Of a DNA stretch of 64,000 nucleotides, positions 23,504 through 35,031 are shown one piece after another (the first letter of the stretch is position 1; each line of letters starts with the position of its first letter). The notes below the pieces were generated by a model that did not search any database, had not been told where the DNA came from, and was given only the letters and a program-made list of their open reading frames with translations. Position numbers and translations under genes: made by a program. The stretch comes from Xiphophorus maculatus (Eukaryota > Chordata > Actinopteri > Cyprinodontiformes > Poeciliidae): contig NC_036450.1 of the NCBI RefSeq assembly GCF_002775205.1, positions 23,400,288 to 23,464,287 of the forward strand, read 5' to 3'.

Positions 23504-25989
23504 TCAGCAATCGCTGCTCTGCGTGTTTCGCGTGCTACTGGTGGTATACGAGCCGCTCTTCTTGGAGAACTTCAGAGCGCTGAAGGAGACCTTTTTCCTC
23601 TCAACTGTCCTCTGACTCCTGCACAGGAACGTGTTCTTCACGTGCTCCCTGAAGTCCTCGGAGATGAAGTAATAAATAAAAGGGTCCACGCAACTGTTCA
23701 GGCTCGCTAGGCACAGGGTGGTGATGTAAAACCCGTACCCGTTGCTCACAACCTCTCCTAGCAGGAGGATGTAGTGCGCCAGCAGCATGATGTTACTGGG
23801 GGTGAAGCAGACGATAAACATGAGCAGGACGGTGATGATCAAGACCACGGCCTTGCGGCGCTTCTTGGCAATGGTAGGGTCCCCCATGCTGTCCTGGAGA
23901 GCCCTGAGCATGAGGACGTACGATATGATGCACACAACTGTCGGGACGACAAATCCCAGCGTTCCCATTGTCAAGAAGTATCCAGCCGCAGTCTTCCTTT
24001 GGCTCGGCCTGGTGACGTCATGGCAGGTCCGGATGCACATGTTTGGTATGTTTACTTCTTGATCGTAGCAGTAGAGAGGAATGGTGATGAGCCACACCAG
24101 CACCCAGATCGCTACAGAAACAGAGACTGCTAAACAAGTGCTCCTTTGATGCTGGGACATTGGGTAGACTACAGCCCAGTAACGTTGGACGCTAATGCAG
24201 GCGATGAAGGCCATGGAGCAGTACATGTTGCCATAGAAGAACCCCACCAGAACTTTGCACAGCCCGTCTCCATACTTCCAGTCGTTGCCATTGAGGTGGT
24301 AGTCTATTTTTAAAGGGATCCAAATAACAAAAAGCAGGTCAGCAAGAGCCAGGTTGGCCATGTAGATGGATGATGGGTGCCTTTTTTTGGTCCTGAAGAG
24401 GAAAACCCATAGAGCCAAGGCGTTGGTGGGAAGCCCAACGACAAACACGAAGGTGTAGACGGCTGGGAGGAAGACGGTTGTGAGAGGGCTTTTCAGGACC
24501 GCTTGGGCTTCAGAACCGACAAATACGCCATAATCGGTTTCCGTCCCAGTGAAGCCTTTTGTCGTTCCTGTGAATTCAAAGCATGAGATAAGCAAAGGAA
24601 CAATAAGCTTTATTTTTCATAGCTTTCCAAAAGTACTTCTAAAACATTAACTTTTTCATATTCAGTGCATAATAACCATAGACGTCAGTGTACTTCAATG
24701 AGATTTTATGAAATATACCTAACATAAAGTAGTGCATAACTATGACCTGAAAAAGAAATATAGTGCTCTAATTTGTTCTCTCTTTTTATTTATTTATTTA
24801 TTTTTTACACTATATTTTTTCAGATCATGACGCAATTTTTAAGATTGGATAAAGATAGCCTGAGTAAATAATGACCTCATTCATTAAGGGGGAAATTACA
24901 TCCAAAACAACCTGGACCTCTGGGGAAAAGCAACTGTCTGACAAACCATAGCACACGCTTCCCAAATATTTCCATTTTTGTCTCATCAGTCCACAGAAAA
25001 TTTTCTCAAAAGGGGTCATCAAGATGTTCTGTAGCAAATTAGAGTTGGACCTTCGTGGTCTGCTTGGCCAGCCTTTGCCTCTGGTTTAGAGCTTTCCCAT
25101 TACTGCCACGTCTCTCTGTTAAACACTGACATTAAGGAATCGATGTCTGCTGAGCTGTAGCTGTTGTTCTGGGTTCTTGTGACCTCCTGGTTATGGTCTA
25201 TGTGATCTCTGAGACGTTTTGGTCGATCAAGGTCTCCTGGAAAGGCTCACCAGTGATGTGTGTTTCTTCTAACTATGGTTCATTGGCGTCTTATAGCAGT
25301 AGTACCGTACAACATTGTTTTTCTGATTGTTTTTAGATCATGTGATGCTTTTTGAGATCTGACTAAAAGATTTGAACTGAACATCCTGATTGGCTTCCAA
25401 AAGCATTCCGTCTCTGAATGTGTGGAATGAGACTTGAGGTTTGGACAGAGGTTCACCTTCCAGCAGGACAGCCTAAGCTGCAGCAAAAATAGTTTGACTT
25501 TAAAACACATTCATATGCTAAAATACCCCAGTCAAATATCAGACCTTTAGTCCTTTGAAAAGTACAGGGAAATAAAATTCCTTTCGTCCAATTCGACTGC
25601 AATTGAGCCATTTTGGCCAGAAGAATGGGCCAAAATGTCTGTCTCTATGTGCAAACCTGGCCAAGAGACACCATAAATGTACACAACGTAATGGCTGAAT
25701 ACAAAAACAAACACCTATTATTAACCTTACACTTTACAACTATCCACTACTTTTGTGTTGGTCTAACTCTAAAACTCCACATGAAATACAATACAATAAA
25801 TGTAGCGGTTGTGGAGACGGTCTGTTGGGTGTAAGGACGCACTATTTAACCTAACGGTATGAGACCTGTCGTTCAAAATCCCTGTTTATGTACTGGGTTC
25901 CCACACGGACAGGTTATTGAGGTAATAACAGTAAGAAAAAGCCAAAAAGAATATAAAACGTTACCTTCTGTCGTCGCACACGTCGACAT
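23504..25989 (-). CDS. f2rl1: Protease-activated receptor 2-type GPCR, copy B (exon 1 tentative)
   Basis: Exon 2 is 23504-24567, with a TTCACAG acceptor and phase 1 as in the other PAR genes. It encodes a complete seven-helix receptor with RTKKRHPSSIYMANLALADLL, SVQRYW, TCHDV in ECL2, TM6 PSN and DPFIYYF, all closely matching copy A; its tail ends SSDC against copy A's STC. The best partner is 25965-25989 (ATG to GAAG|GTAACG, phase 1), giving 362 aa starting MSTCATTEGTTKGFTGTETD. The candidate cleavage site is Lys|GFTGTE, unlike the R|S(I/L)IG of copy A. No signal peptide is encoded in this exon 1 and a stop lies 11 codons upstream, so the true 5' end may be another exon. Arranged head-to-tail with copy A: a tandem duplicate. 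Confidence 0.88.
24568..25964 (-). other. f2rl1 copy B intron
   Basis: A 1.4 kb intron containing a decayed interspersed repeat at about 24820-25560, probably a DNA-transposon remnant (includes GTCTCATCAGTCCACAGAAA), and a Tc1-like end fragment near 25745-25800. The first 100 intronic bases read open in frame with exon 1 and would encode a hydrophobic stretch. Confidence 0.5.
25965..25989 (-). CDS. f2rl1: f2rl1 copy B tentative exon 1
   Basis: Eight codons (MSTCATTE) plus one base, ending GAAG|GTAACG in the required phase 1. It sits in a CpG-rich, promoter-like stretch (25980-26150). No hydrophobic signal sequence is present, unlike exon 1 of the other three PAR genes here. Confidence 0.4.
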
Positions 25990-26260
25990 GACCGTAAGCT
26001 CAGTTGACAAACGCGCAGGTTAAAAATGAGAGAGCGGGCGCGGTCTGCGTCGACACCGTTCGTTTCCTCTCTACAGGTTGCAAAAGCGAACTTCCTGACA
26101 CCTGGATGATGTCACTGTACGTCACGTGACTACGCAAAGCCGCCAGCCTTGGCACCCACCCACTCCAAGACGGTAACTGAGCTGGATAATTAGGAGAAGA
26201 TTTCATATAAAAACGTGTCGCCTGCTTTCCAGGAACGCGGGGTTGTGCTGTTCCTTGAAC
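25990..26260 (-). promoter_or_regulatory. Probable promoter region of f2rl1 copy B
   Basis: CpG-rich compared with its surroundings. It includes GTACGTCACGTGACTACG (CRE-like and E-box-like, about 26117-26134) and, on the minus strand, TTTTTATATGAAAT near 26203-26216 as a TATA-like sequence. Role inferred from composition and position. Confidence 0.45.
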
Positions 26261-27258
26261 TGGTTTACTGTGTTCACACATAGAGGTTATCGGAGGATAC
26301 AAGTCAGTACAATGACTCTTCTGGTCTGATTGATCGATGCAATCTGCGACTGTTATCAGCCATAATTTCTCTTTTTAAATGATTGGCCTGTATGCGAACA
26401 TCTCATGTACAAACTTAGGATTTTAGGTATGTGCCACTTAGGGGAAAAAACTAGAAGAAAGCGACTAAATGAGAATAGTATATCAGCCTAATTAATTTTT
26501 TTCTCTCTCTCCTTTCGACTATTTCAGCCAGGTTATCTTTGACTCTGTGCTTGAAGGACGTTTTAGTAAGATTTCTGACAAAGGATTTTAGGAAGTAATT
26601 AATTATTATCTTGAGATACTTAAGCAATGACTACCTGTAGCCAAGGTGTCTCTTCTTAGGCATTGCTATAGAGTGGTGAGGATGACATTTTTCTTAATAA
26701 ACGGTAAAATAGCACCACCTATCGGTGCAGATGAGTAAAAACAATTTTGATTTTATTAGTGTCATAAGCAGTTTAGAGGTACGCATGCGTCACCTTTAGC
26801 GAAATTTGCATTACATTGGCTTTTATTGGTAGCCAATTCTGTTGATGTTTCCCCTAATATTCAAATTTTATGTGAATGTCTTTTTGATGACACAATTAAT
26901 GTGTACAGTATCATTGTAGAAATTCAACTCTTTTTAAAAGGACATTCTTACAATTCAACAGGCCGCCTTATGTTTTTACTTTACCAGTGTCATGTCAAAT
27001 TTTCTCGCACACCGAATGTCACGTTTTCATTAGTAGTAATCCATATTCAATTAAAACGTACAGAAATAAGTGAAACAAATTACTTTGTGCAAATAATTCA
27101 TGATTTTCATTTCATGAGCAAAGTTACTACAATAAATTCCCTTTTCAGTATCAACCTAACTTACTGAGTTACATTTGTTAAGTATGCGACCCATTGTATT
27201 AAAAGAAATAAAAATAAAGGATGGAAAGTTCTCTGCCAACTTAGTGATTTACATATTT

Positions 27259-27275
27259 GGCCAGCAGGGGGCAGC
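27259..27275 (+). promoter_or_regulatory. Strong CTCF-like motif
   Basis: GGCCAGCAGGGGGCAGC matches the vertebrate CTCF core at essentially every position. It lies just past the f2r 3' end. Confidence 0.55.
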
Positions 27276-27357
27276 ATTGAACTTTTAACTGGAACCTCTG
27301 GTTAATTCACACAGTTTGCTTAATAGAAGTCAAAACATCAAAATTGAGTCTCAAATA

Positions 27358-27363
27358 TTTATT
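27358..27363 (-). terminator. Poly(A) signal of f2r
   Basis: AATAAA on the minus strand about 385 bases beyond the stop. Confidence 0.55.
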
Positions 27364-27744
27364 AAGAAACTAATATATATAAAAATATTGTACATTTCGA
27401 AAAGATATAGCTGAAAGCTAACAAAAAAACAAAGTAGTAAACGTAAGAGCGAATAATATTCAGTGTGCAAATGTAAATATACAGAGCAAAAGGTGAAGCA
27501 TACTGCGGTTCTACACTCAGTTTTATGCCAGATTTAACTTCACATTTGTGCGTGTAGGTTTGTCCTCCTGACAAAAAAAGAAGAAGAGATTTCTAGTGTT
27601 TCTACTACTGCAAGATGTTTGGTTACCTTCCGTTTCAGTAAATCTCAAAAGAAACATCCCAACTAAGTGCTCAGTTTATGTAGTAGCCTTAACTTTACAG
27701 CTTTGTGTTTCTGTACTTAAAAACGCTGCCCAGTGCCACAGTGA

Positions 27745-30640
27745 TCAGACCAACAGTTTCTTGTACTGGCTGTTCAGGTTTTGTTCCAATGAGTTTGTTT
27801 TGCTCACTGATGAAGTCATTGTGGAGCATTCGGTGCGGCTGGACTTCAGAATGGGTCTGGTGCTGGATCTGTACGAGTCAGACGACGAATTGGTGAGAGC
27901 ACCCTTCGTCGACGATCTGCACAGCATGTTGGACAGCTGTCTCTGACACTGGGAAGAGCCGAAGTAGTAGAGAAGGGGATCCAGGAGGCAGTTCAGGCTG
28001 CCCAAACACAAAAACATCAAGTAGAGGCCATAGGAGCTGTCGGTGGCCTTCGAGGCATTGTTGGATCCCTCAAACAGCAAGTAGTGTGCCAGCAGGAAGC
28101 AGTTGGTGGGCATGAAGCACAGCACGAAAATCACTAGGACCGTCAAGATCATCACCACCGCTCTCGTTTTTTTGCGTGATCTTCCTTGAAGCCCGCGTGC
28201 CACGCTGCTCAGCGTCCAGATCACCTTGGTGTAGGACCCCACCGTGACAAGAAAAGGCAAAACGAACAGGCAGAAACAGATGGCAACGAAATAAATCTTC
28301 AACCACAAAATCGCCTCAACGGTTTGGACGTCGTGGCAGGTGGTGATGTTCAGCCCCTCAACGTGAGCCGTCTGGTCGGAGACAACGAGAGGAACGGAGG
28401 CGGCGAAGGACAGGACCCACATGGTCACGCAGGCCTTGATGGTGTTCTCCGTCTTCCTCCAAGCCAGGGAGTCGATGGGGTACACAACCGCCAGGAACCG
28501 GTCCACGCTGATGCAGGCTATTAGAAGGACGGAGCAATACATGTTCCAGTAGAAGCTGGCGGTGACCACTCGGCACAGGAACCAGCCGAATATCCAGTTG
28601 TTGCCCATGAAGTGGTAAGAGATCTTGAAGGGGAGCATGAGGCCGAAGAGCAGGTCCGCAGAGGCCAGGTTCAGCATGTAGATTGCCGCCGGCTTCTTTG
28701 GCTGGATGCCCTTAAAGAAGGCCACGATGGCGGCGAGGTTGATGGGAACGCTGATGCAGCACACCAAGGTGTAGAACGAAGGCATGAGTACCGTGGAAAT
28801 GGGGCTCGTCAGGAACTGACGTGCCTCTTCAGAGAGGGATCCATTTAATGTTTTATTCCTTACCGTTTGGATTGTTGGAGCCAAACGGCTCCAACAATCC
28901 AATTGATGATCTTCATCAACACAATCTATTGGTTCATTGTCATTGGGGATTCCTGAACCAATGACAAAGGTCCGTGGATTAGTGCCTGACAAAAGAAAAA
29001 AGACAAACCAAATCAGGACCCAAATTACTATAAAGTGAAATATTTACTATTCAAATAATTAATTCGGAAAAATACAAAGTCGTTATGAAGGGCCCAAGGC
29101 AAATTAACTGACAACACCTCAGATAGGTCTGATCATGTCATACTTTTACATTTTCGGTTGCCTCTGACAACGTTTTCGGGTATAAAAAGGCTGGATGTTT
29201 CACATGAACTGTCAATTTATGCTTTGTACCTGCTTTGGCAATTGATGATTTAGAGCAGTGGTCCCCAACCAATTGGTACCGGGCCGCACAAGAAATAACG
29301 AACTACTTCCGGATCTTTTATTTTGAAAATCCTAAACCGGATTTTACAGGTTACGTCTTGCGCGTCAAACTTGAGCCAACTTGCAGCAGAATGAGTAACA
29401 AAACAACATCGGAGTAAACAAATGTCCCAAACAGAGACAAGAAACAGAATAAAGTAGAATATATTCTATATAATCTTCTGAAAACATTGAAACCTTAAAA
29501 TTAAGCATTTCAGTATGACTATTTATCTTGATTTTTTCTTTAAACATTAACCTTAAACAGTAAATAATTTTTTTAACAACAAAAAAGGTATTTATATATT
29601 GTATATGTTACAACTAACATATACAAAAATGGTTAGTTGACATGACTAATGCAGAAGTAGGGAGGGACGTAAAGAAAATCTTGGGAACGAAATTACTGGA
29701 TAAATAGTGCAAACAGATTGGTCTGATTGTCAAACCATGAGCTTGTGTTCATTCTAGGACTATAGAAAATGTGAAATTTCCAAATAAACCTAAATAAACA
29801 CGGCGGTCCCTCCTGGGCAATGACGTACAAAATGGCTCACGACTGAGGCACGTGGCTCTTCGGCCCTTTCACAATGGCTTTTCATAAATTTGGTTAAAAA
29901 TGACGAAGAACCAACTAATTTGTCCAACATATAATAAAAATCCAGTTTCTCGTGGAATGCCCACATTCAATTTTCATGACAGAATTAACCAAAAAGTGAT
30001 GCATTGTTTTACATCTATTTGTCTTGTAATTCGTTTGAAAACTTTTTTTTTTACACTAATTTTTTGACAAATAACCTAACATAGAAGATAATCTATTCAT
30101 GAGAATGGACAGGACCTTGGACCGTACAAGTTGCAGATGACTTAGGGCTACATTCAACCTTGGACCGGCCCTGTGCTAACTTTCTAACACACACACACAC
30201 ACAAAAATAAAATAAAATAAAATAAAAATGCCGAAAAAACATAATCACTCAAAAGTAGTCTTTAATTTACCATCCATGCTTCAATTTCGGGGAAAATAAC
30301 GAATACTACAAACTTTAAGACTGTAACTTTAAAAATCATCCACCCCATTATTTAATGTCAACTCATATTTTCCCCCCTCAAACATGGTGATGGGGAAAAA
30401 TGTTCCTACTTTCTTTTCTAAAACCAGCTCATTTGTGTGCGAAAAGTCACACCAGTTACGTTTTTGTTGTTGTTTTTTTTTTTTTTTTTTTTTTAAAAAG
30501 CTGGTTATTTTGACGTACGATTCATTTCAGACGGATAAAAACGGAAACGTTTTCTCACCGTTTATTTCGAAAGCACCAGCAGCAGAAAATAGGCAAACCA
30601 GCACCAAAACCAAAGACCTTGGATCCCCTGGAAACATCAT
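27745..30640 (-). CDS. f2r: Protease-activated receptor 1 (thrombin receptor), two exons
   Basis: Exon 1 is 30559-30640 and exon 2 is 27745-28985, spliced in phase 1 (AAACG|GTGAGA, TTTTGTCAG|GCACT) to give 440 aa. Residues 1 to about 23 are a signal peptide. The junction reads EINGTNPRTFVIGSG: cleavage after Arg32 exposes TFVIGS, and NPR|TF resembles a thrombin site. An acidic stretch (NDNEPIDCVDEDHQLD) follows where PAR1 has its hirudin-like thrombin exosite, but it carries two Cys residues. The receptor body has SVDRFLAVVYP (DRF for DRY), ITTCHDV in ECL2, PTN in TM6, DPLLYYFGSS (DPxxY) and a long Ser-rich tail. Thrombin-cleaved PAR1 signals through Gq, G12/13 and Gi in thrombocytes and endothelium; that function is inferred. 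It shares less with the two f2rl1 copies than they share with each other. Confidence 0.95.
28867..28902. repeat. Perfect 16-bp inverted repeat inside f2r exon 2
   Basis: TTGGATTGTTGGAGCC and its exact reverse complement are separated by the 4-base loop AAAC. It encodes part of the extracellular N-terminus (LDCWSRLAPTIQT). Confidence 0.95.
28986..30558 (-). other. f2r intron
   Basis: A 1.57 kb phase-1 intron. It contains a hAT fragment at about 29258-29415, a short CA run near 30188, an (AAAAT)n run near 30205-30228, and a poly-T tract at 30473-30494. Confidence 0.6.
29258..29415 (+). mobile_element. 5' fragment of a hAT element
   Basis: Begins CAGTGGTCCCCAACCAATTG, followed by GTACCGGGCCGCACAAGAAA, a sequence seen repeatedly at the ends of fish hAT elements. 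No right end found, so it is truncated. Confidence 0.55.
30559..30640 (-). CDS. f2r: f2r exon 1 (signal peptide)
   Basis: Encodes MMFPGDPRSLVLVLVCLFSA and AGAFEIN, then one base of a Gly codon, ending at a GTGAGA donor. Two adjacent ATGs begin the exon; either could start translation. Confidence 0.88.
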
Positions 30641-30830
30641 GTCGGTGAAATCCTGGCTCCAAATCGAGAGGAAGATGGCTCCAGACGTTCTGCGTCTCTC
30701 TCCCACGTCCCTCTGCAGTTTATCAGACTCCCTGAGACTTTTTGTTTCCGCCCACATTTAGTCCCCAACGCGTCCCCCCTCCCCCCGGTGTCCGGTACTT
30801 CACTCCAATTCCTTTCTCCTGATGTCACCT
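30641..30830 (-). promoter_or_regulatory. Probable f2r promoter / 5' UTR
   Basis: On the minus strand it has a G-rich stretch (GGGGGGAGGGGGGACGCG), a GC-box-like GTGGGCGGAA and a GATA-type CTGATAAACT, all within 160 bases of the start codon. Factor assignment is inferred. Confidence 0.45.
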
Positions 30831-31359
30831 TTCCCGTCACACAGTAACAGCCCGACCACGAGGAAATCATTACAAAAACCGACCATATACATAGATAAAT
30901 AGATAAATAATACCACATTTCTCTCTGCTGGAGACGTTCCACATTGCGTCGCATTACAAGCAAACTTCAACGTGCCTTATTTTCATTTCAAGCGCACGCG
31001 GTCCGTCACGTTGCTACAATTCAAAGTAGAAAAGTGCCAAAACAAGTTCAGTACTTATTTTATTATTTTTTTAAATGATATGAAATCAACTTGCAATGAA
31101 TGTTCATGGCTAACTAAAAAACAAAAACAAACAAACAAACAAACAAAAAAAACAACACTGCATATCCCCATAAGTTTCAGGAAAATCGTACACATTTGTA
31201 AGAGACAGAAATGTGCCCCTTCACTTCCGGTCACTTCCGTCGTATCAGGAACGTCAAAACTCTTGTCGACGTCCTAAGTCAGTCAGACGTAACTCTTGTT
31301 AGAAGGAGAGCGTTAAAGGAAAGCTTTAGTTCAATGGCGTATGATTAGAAGGTGTTAGC

Positions 31360-31362
<3 letters not shown>

Positions 31363-31405
<43 letters not shown>
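31363..31405. repeat. (GAAA)n microsatellite
   Basis: About ten GAAA units. Confidence 0.95.
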
Positions 31406-31410
<5 letters not shown>

Positions 31411-32122
31411 TATGGACTTTACTGGACATACTGTGAAAAAAAGTGTGACCCATTGTCCGGAAAATATGTTAAATGTTCTTTTTTTATCTTTATCTTTGCA
31501 TGTGGTGACTAAATTGGACCAGATTAGAGATTAGTCCAACAGAAGGACTTCTATTTAATATATAATCTGAGGCTCATGTTGGCCTTGGAGCGAAAAATGC
31601 CACTGTAGTCTGTCGAACGTGTACGTTTGTTTTCCTTTTGATAAAAGTAAAACCAACTGCAGTTTTTCAGAGACTGAAGGACGGGAGACTCTGTTCCATA
31701 AACAGAACTTCATGCTCAGTGTCGTTTACAAGATAAGTCTTAGTTCGTCCCTGTAGACGTTTCAGGGCTTCCTCTGTTTGTAGCAGGCAGCTGATCATAT
31801 CAGGAGGAATCGGTAAATACGCAGCAAAAAAATGACCACTTTGAGATATATATATATATATTATGAGTCATCTAGTCTAGTTTTCTGTCTGAGTTATATC
31901 TAGGAACATATTGCTAATTTATGACGAGGATCAAAAACAAAATGTTCAGGACCCTTACTGTTTAAAGAAAAGTCTTTTCAAGGCATTTTCACAGGAACTG
32001 GCTTCCTGGACTTCTTCCTTTTCTGTCCATTGTAAAGTGTTTATTTGTGGCTTATGTAAACTAATTGTTCAGACTGTAAACACTTCTAATTTTAGTTAAA
32101 TCTCATGGCATGAGAGCTGACT

Positions 32123-32140
32123 CCACCCCCAGATGGCAGT
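32123..32140 (+). promoter_or_regulatory. Weak CTCF-like motif
   Basis: CCACCCCCAGATGGCAGT, with one or two mismatches to the CTCF core. Confidence 0.25.
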
Positions 32141-35016
32141 CAGCCTCAGAGTCATTAAAAAGCAGGAGATTTGTAGCTATGTAGCACTAGATAGAACCGA
32201 CAAGCTAGAGAAAGTGTTTGCGTTGGCTCACGTGAATGCTGATCGTTTTCTCTCAGTGCGAGAGGAAAAGTTAGTTTCTGATGACAGGAGGAGGTTTTGG
32301 GAGTAGTCGGCCTCATTTACACAAACAGCCTGGACTCCCTCGGGGTTCGGTATCTGAGCTCGCTGACGTTCATGCAAACCCGTTTCCTCCCAGACACTTC
32401 TCTCAAAGTTGTCTGTTTTTCATTAACTCGTCTCCCTCTTGCTTGCTTTCAAATTCATTTGTATGTAAAAAAACAACAAACAAGCAAAAAAAAAAAAACC
32501 TGGCGCTCATTATTCATAGCTCCCATTAGTTTAGAGCCTGGCCCGCTGTTTTGAGAGCCCCCTCTCTCTCTCAGGCGTCGCTAGGCGTCGCTAGCTGAGG
32601 CTCCACTAATGTTCTGCACCTGTTACTCATCACGGCAGTCCATTTTCCAGTCATCGCAAGTTCATCCATTACGCACATGGTCCTCGACGGGTCTCTGCTT
32701 TGAGACAGAATTTATTGTTCTTGAACCCTTCTTTTGATTTGTGCTTTTCCTTGGGACTTCCCGAAAAATATCCAAACATCGCCTTCCTGTTGCCCGTGCA
32801 ACAGAACAATGAAGAATCTAGATCAACCCAACCGCAAACTGATTTCAACCAGTTTGCCAATAAATTTTGTTTCCTCCCTTTTGGTTCATGCTGGTGTGTT
32901 GAAAACATGTTACGTAGGTATGAAAATGAGGAGACGAAGGGGATTTTGTTGGAACTTTAATGTTTGTGGCTAACATTGAACCTCCTCTTGTTGCGAATAG
33001 TGCCTGTGCACTGGGATCAGTTGTGAAATTGAAAGCATTGTGCATTAACGGGATGGGTTATGTTTCTTTTCCGGTGACGTTGCCATCTTATCTTATTTAA
33101 TTTATTAATGTTCAAGAATTTGGTTGGTAAGTGTCCCCACGGGGGAACAAGAATTTATCGGTCAGATTCTTCAAAAAGATGGCCTTCACTTTTTGTTTCA
33201 AGCATCCAGCACTCCGATGTGAGTGAGGCTCCTGCACCGTGTAAAACTTAAACAAGGTCATCTGGTCATCATGCTATGTATGATAAAACATCAAATAAGT
33301 AGTGCCTCGTTGCTGGAATTAATGAATAGGAAAAGTCAAAACATTTCTGAAAGATTAATTCCACCATACGGTGAAAGATGCAGATACTGTGAACTGGCAC
33401 TGTGGAAATAAATTGAATTGAATGAAATTGAGGAACTGAAAAGTCACCCCAAAAAATTCAGAAGGAGTTGGCCCATAAAGTTCACTCTAAAGGCAAGAAA
33501 TGTTATTAGAGCTCCTTAATGTGGCAAAAGGAGTCATGGTAACATACAGTGACAAACGTAAATGTTACCATACTCAACAAACAAGCTTTTGGAAAAGTAT
33601 TTTGTGCTACCACCGAAGTGCGTTCATTTTGAGGAGTTCAGTCACACAAAAAATAGAAACACGCTGCACTGCTGTAAGAAGCTGTCACTTACCAGAAACA
33701 TCTAGAACGATAGCATCATTTCCAACTGAGCCTTGTTTAGTCTGCTTCCTGATTACTTTCTGGCAACCAGTGCAAATTATTTATGCAATAACATATTAAG
33801 AATTTTGTTTGCTAACTTCACTTTAACAAAAAGGACTTTAGTGTGATGTGTGCTACTGCTCCAAAAAAAAAAATCCAGTCAAATTTTGGGACAGAGTTTT
33901 TAGAAAGGGAGATAATTCTAACACAGTCCCACATCAGGTAGTTGATGGTTTGCTGTTTTAGTCACAGTCCTGAAAGGCGCCTTGACAGACAGAATCTGTG
34001 GCAAATGTGGGATTTGTTTGGGCAAGTCTGTGGTTGCGTAAGCATCTGAGGGCCAGAAATGTCCGATTTTTTAAAATTCAAATGAAAATTTATTGTGATT
34101 TTTGTTCGTTTTGCTTACAGTAAACTCTATTTCATTCATTTTCATAAAATGAACAAAATAGTCTGATTGCTGAAAAATGAGTATATATAAGTTCTTTGTG
34201 TCCATAAAAGAGAAAGAGTTGTGCTCACATGCTTTTTTGACACCAAGGTATATGTTCTCCTAGAAATTTTGGGGCTTGATTTTTTTTTTGCCTGGAAAAT
34301 ATATGCATATGCTGCGCATAAAAAGTTAGGACTCTTCAACTTTCGGGTGAAATTTCAGGATGAACCTAAGATGCACTGTAACCTTTACAGGTCAGCTGAA
34401 GGCGACCTTCTCTAAATTTTTGAATGTTCAGCTGTTCAATCTTTAAGTAGTTTTTGCACGACTTACAACAAGCTTTTGATCCACGAACTGACAAAATTGT
34501 CCCGGTCATCTAGAAAGTCGCCATCGAGCGATTCGCATTCTGACGTCATGAAACCAAGACGACGCCTCGCGCCTGATCGAAGGTGCCTCTCCGTTGCGAG
34601 GCCTCAAACAGGAATTGCATCTTATTTGATAGAGCTATAATATAACCAGCGGCCAACTGCTGTAAATCAGCATCGACACTCATAAGCTAATGTTTCATCC
34701 AATCGGGGAATTCCTTTGTTTTCCTCTGTTCTTCCTGTTTTGTTTCTACGGTGTTGAACCGAGGCCCGATCGGGCCGAACAACAACCAGGACAGAACAAA
34801 GATTTTCAGCAGAGACAGACAGAAAAGCAACAAACCCTTTATTGGTTTCGCTTCCAACTGGAACCGGGCCTGTGACTTTATCTCTTGCCGTCTGCATCCT
34901 GCCTCCTCCCTTGAGCTAATAGTGAGTTCGGGAACACTGCGGCGTGGAAGGAGCTGACCTCTGCTCCAGTGGCGCTCTCTCGTCTTTTGAAGATTGAACA
35001 TTTTTATATCAGCGGA

Positions 35017-35031
35017 GGGGGGGGGGGGGGG
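35017..35031 (+). repeat. Poly-G run
   Basis: A run of about 14 G with potential for quadruplex formation or sequencing error. No gene context. Confidence 0.85.

Larger units (their letters stand above)
26261..27744. other. Region between f2rl1 copy B and f2r
   Basis: AT-rich DNA, a CTCF-like motif at 27259-27275, and the f2r 3' UTR from about 27340. A 113-codon frame at 26826-27167 has no recognisable domain and AT-driven composition. Confidence 0.55.

Noticed and set aside
26826-27167. 113-codon plus-strand frame between f2rl1 copy B and f2r
   Set aside because: AT-rich, no family resemblance, no promoter or poly(A) arrangement seen.
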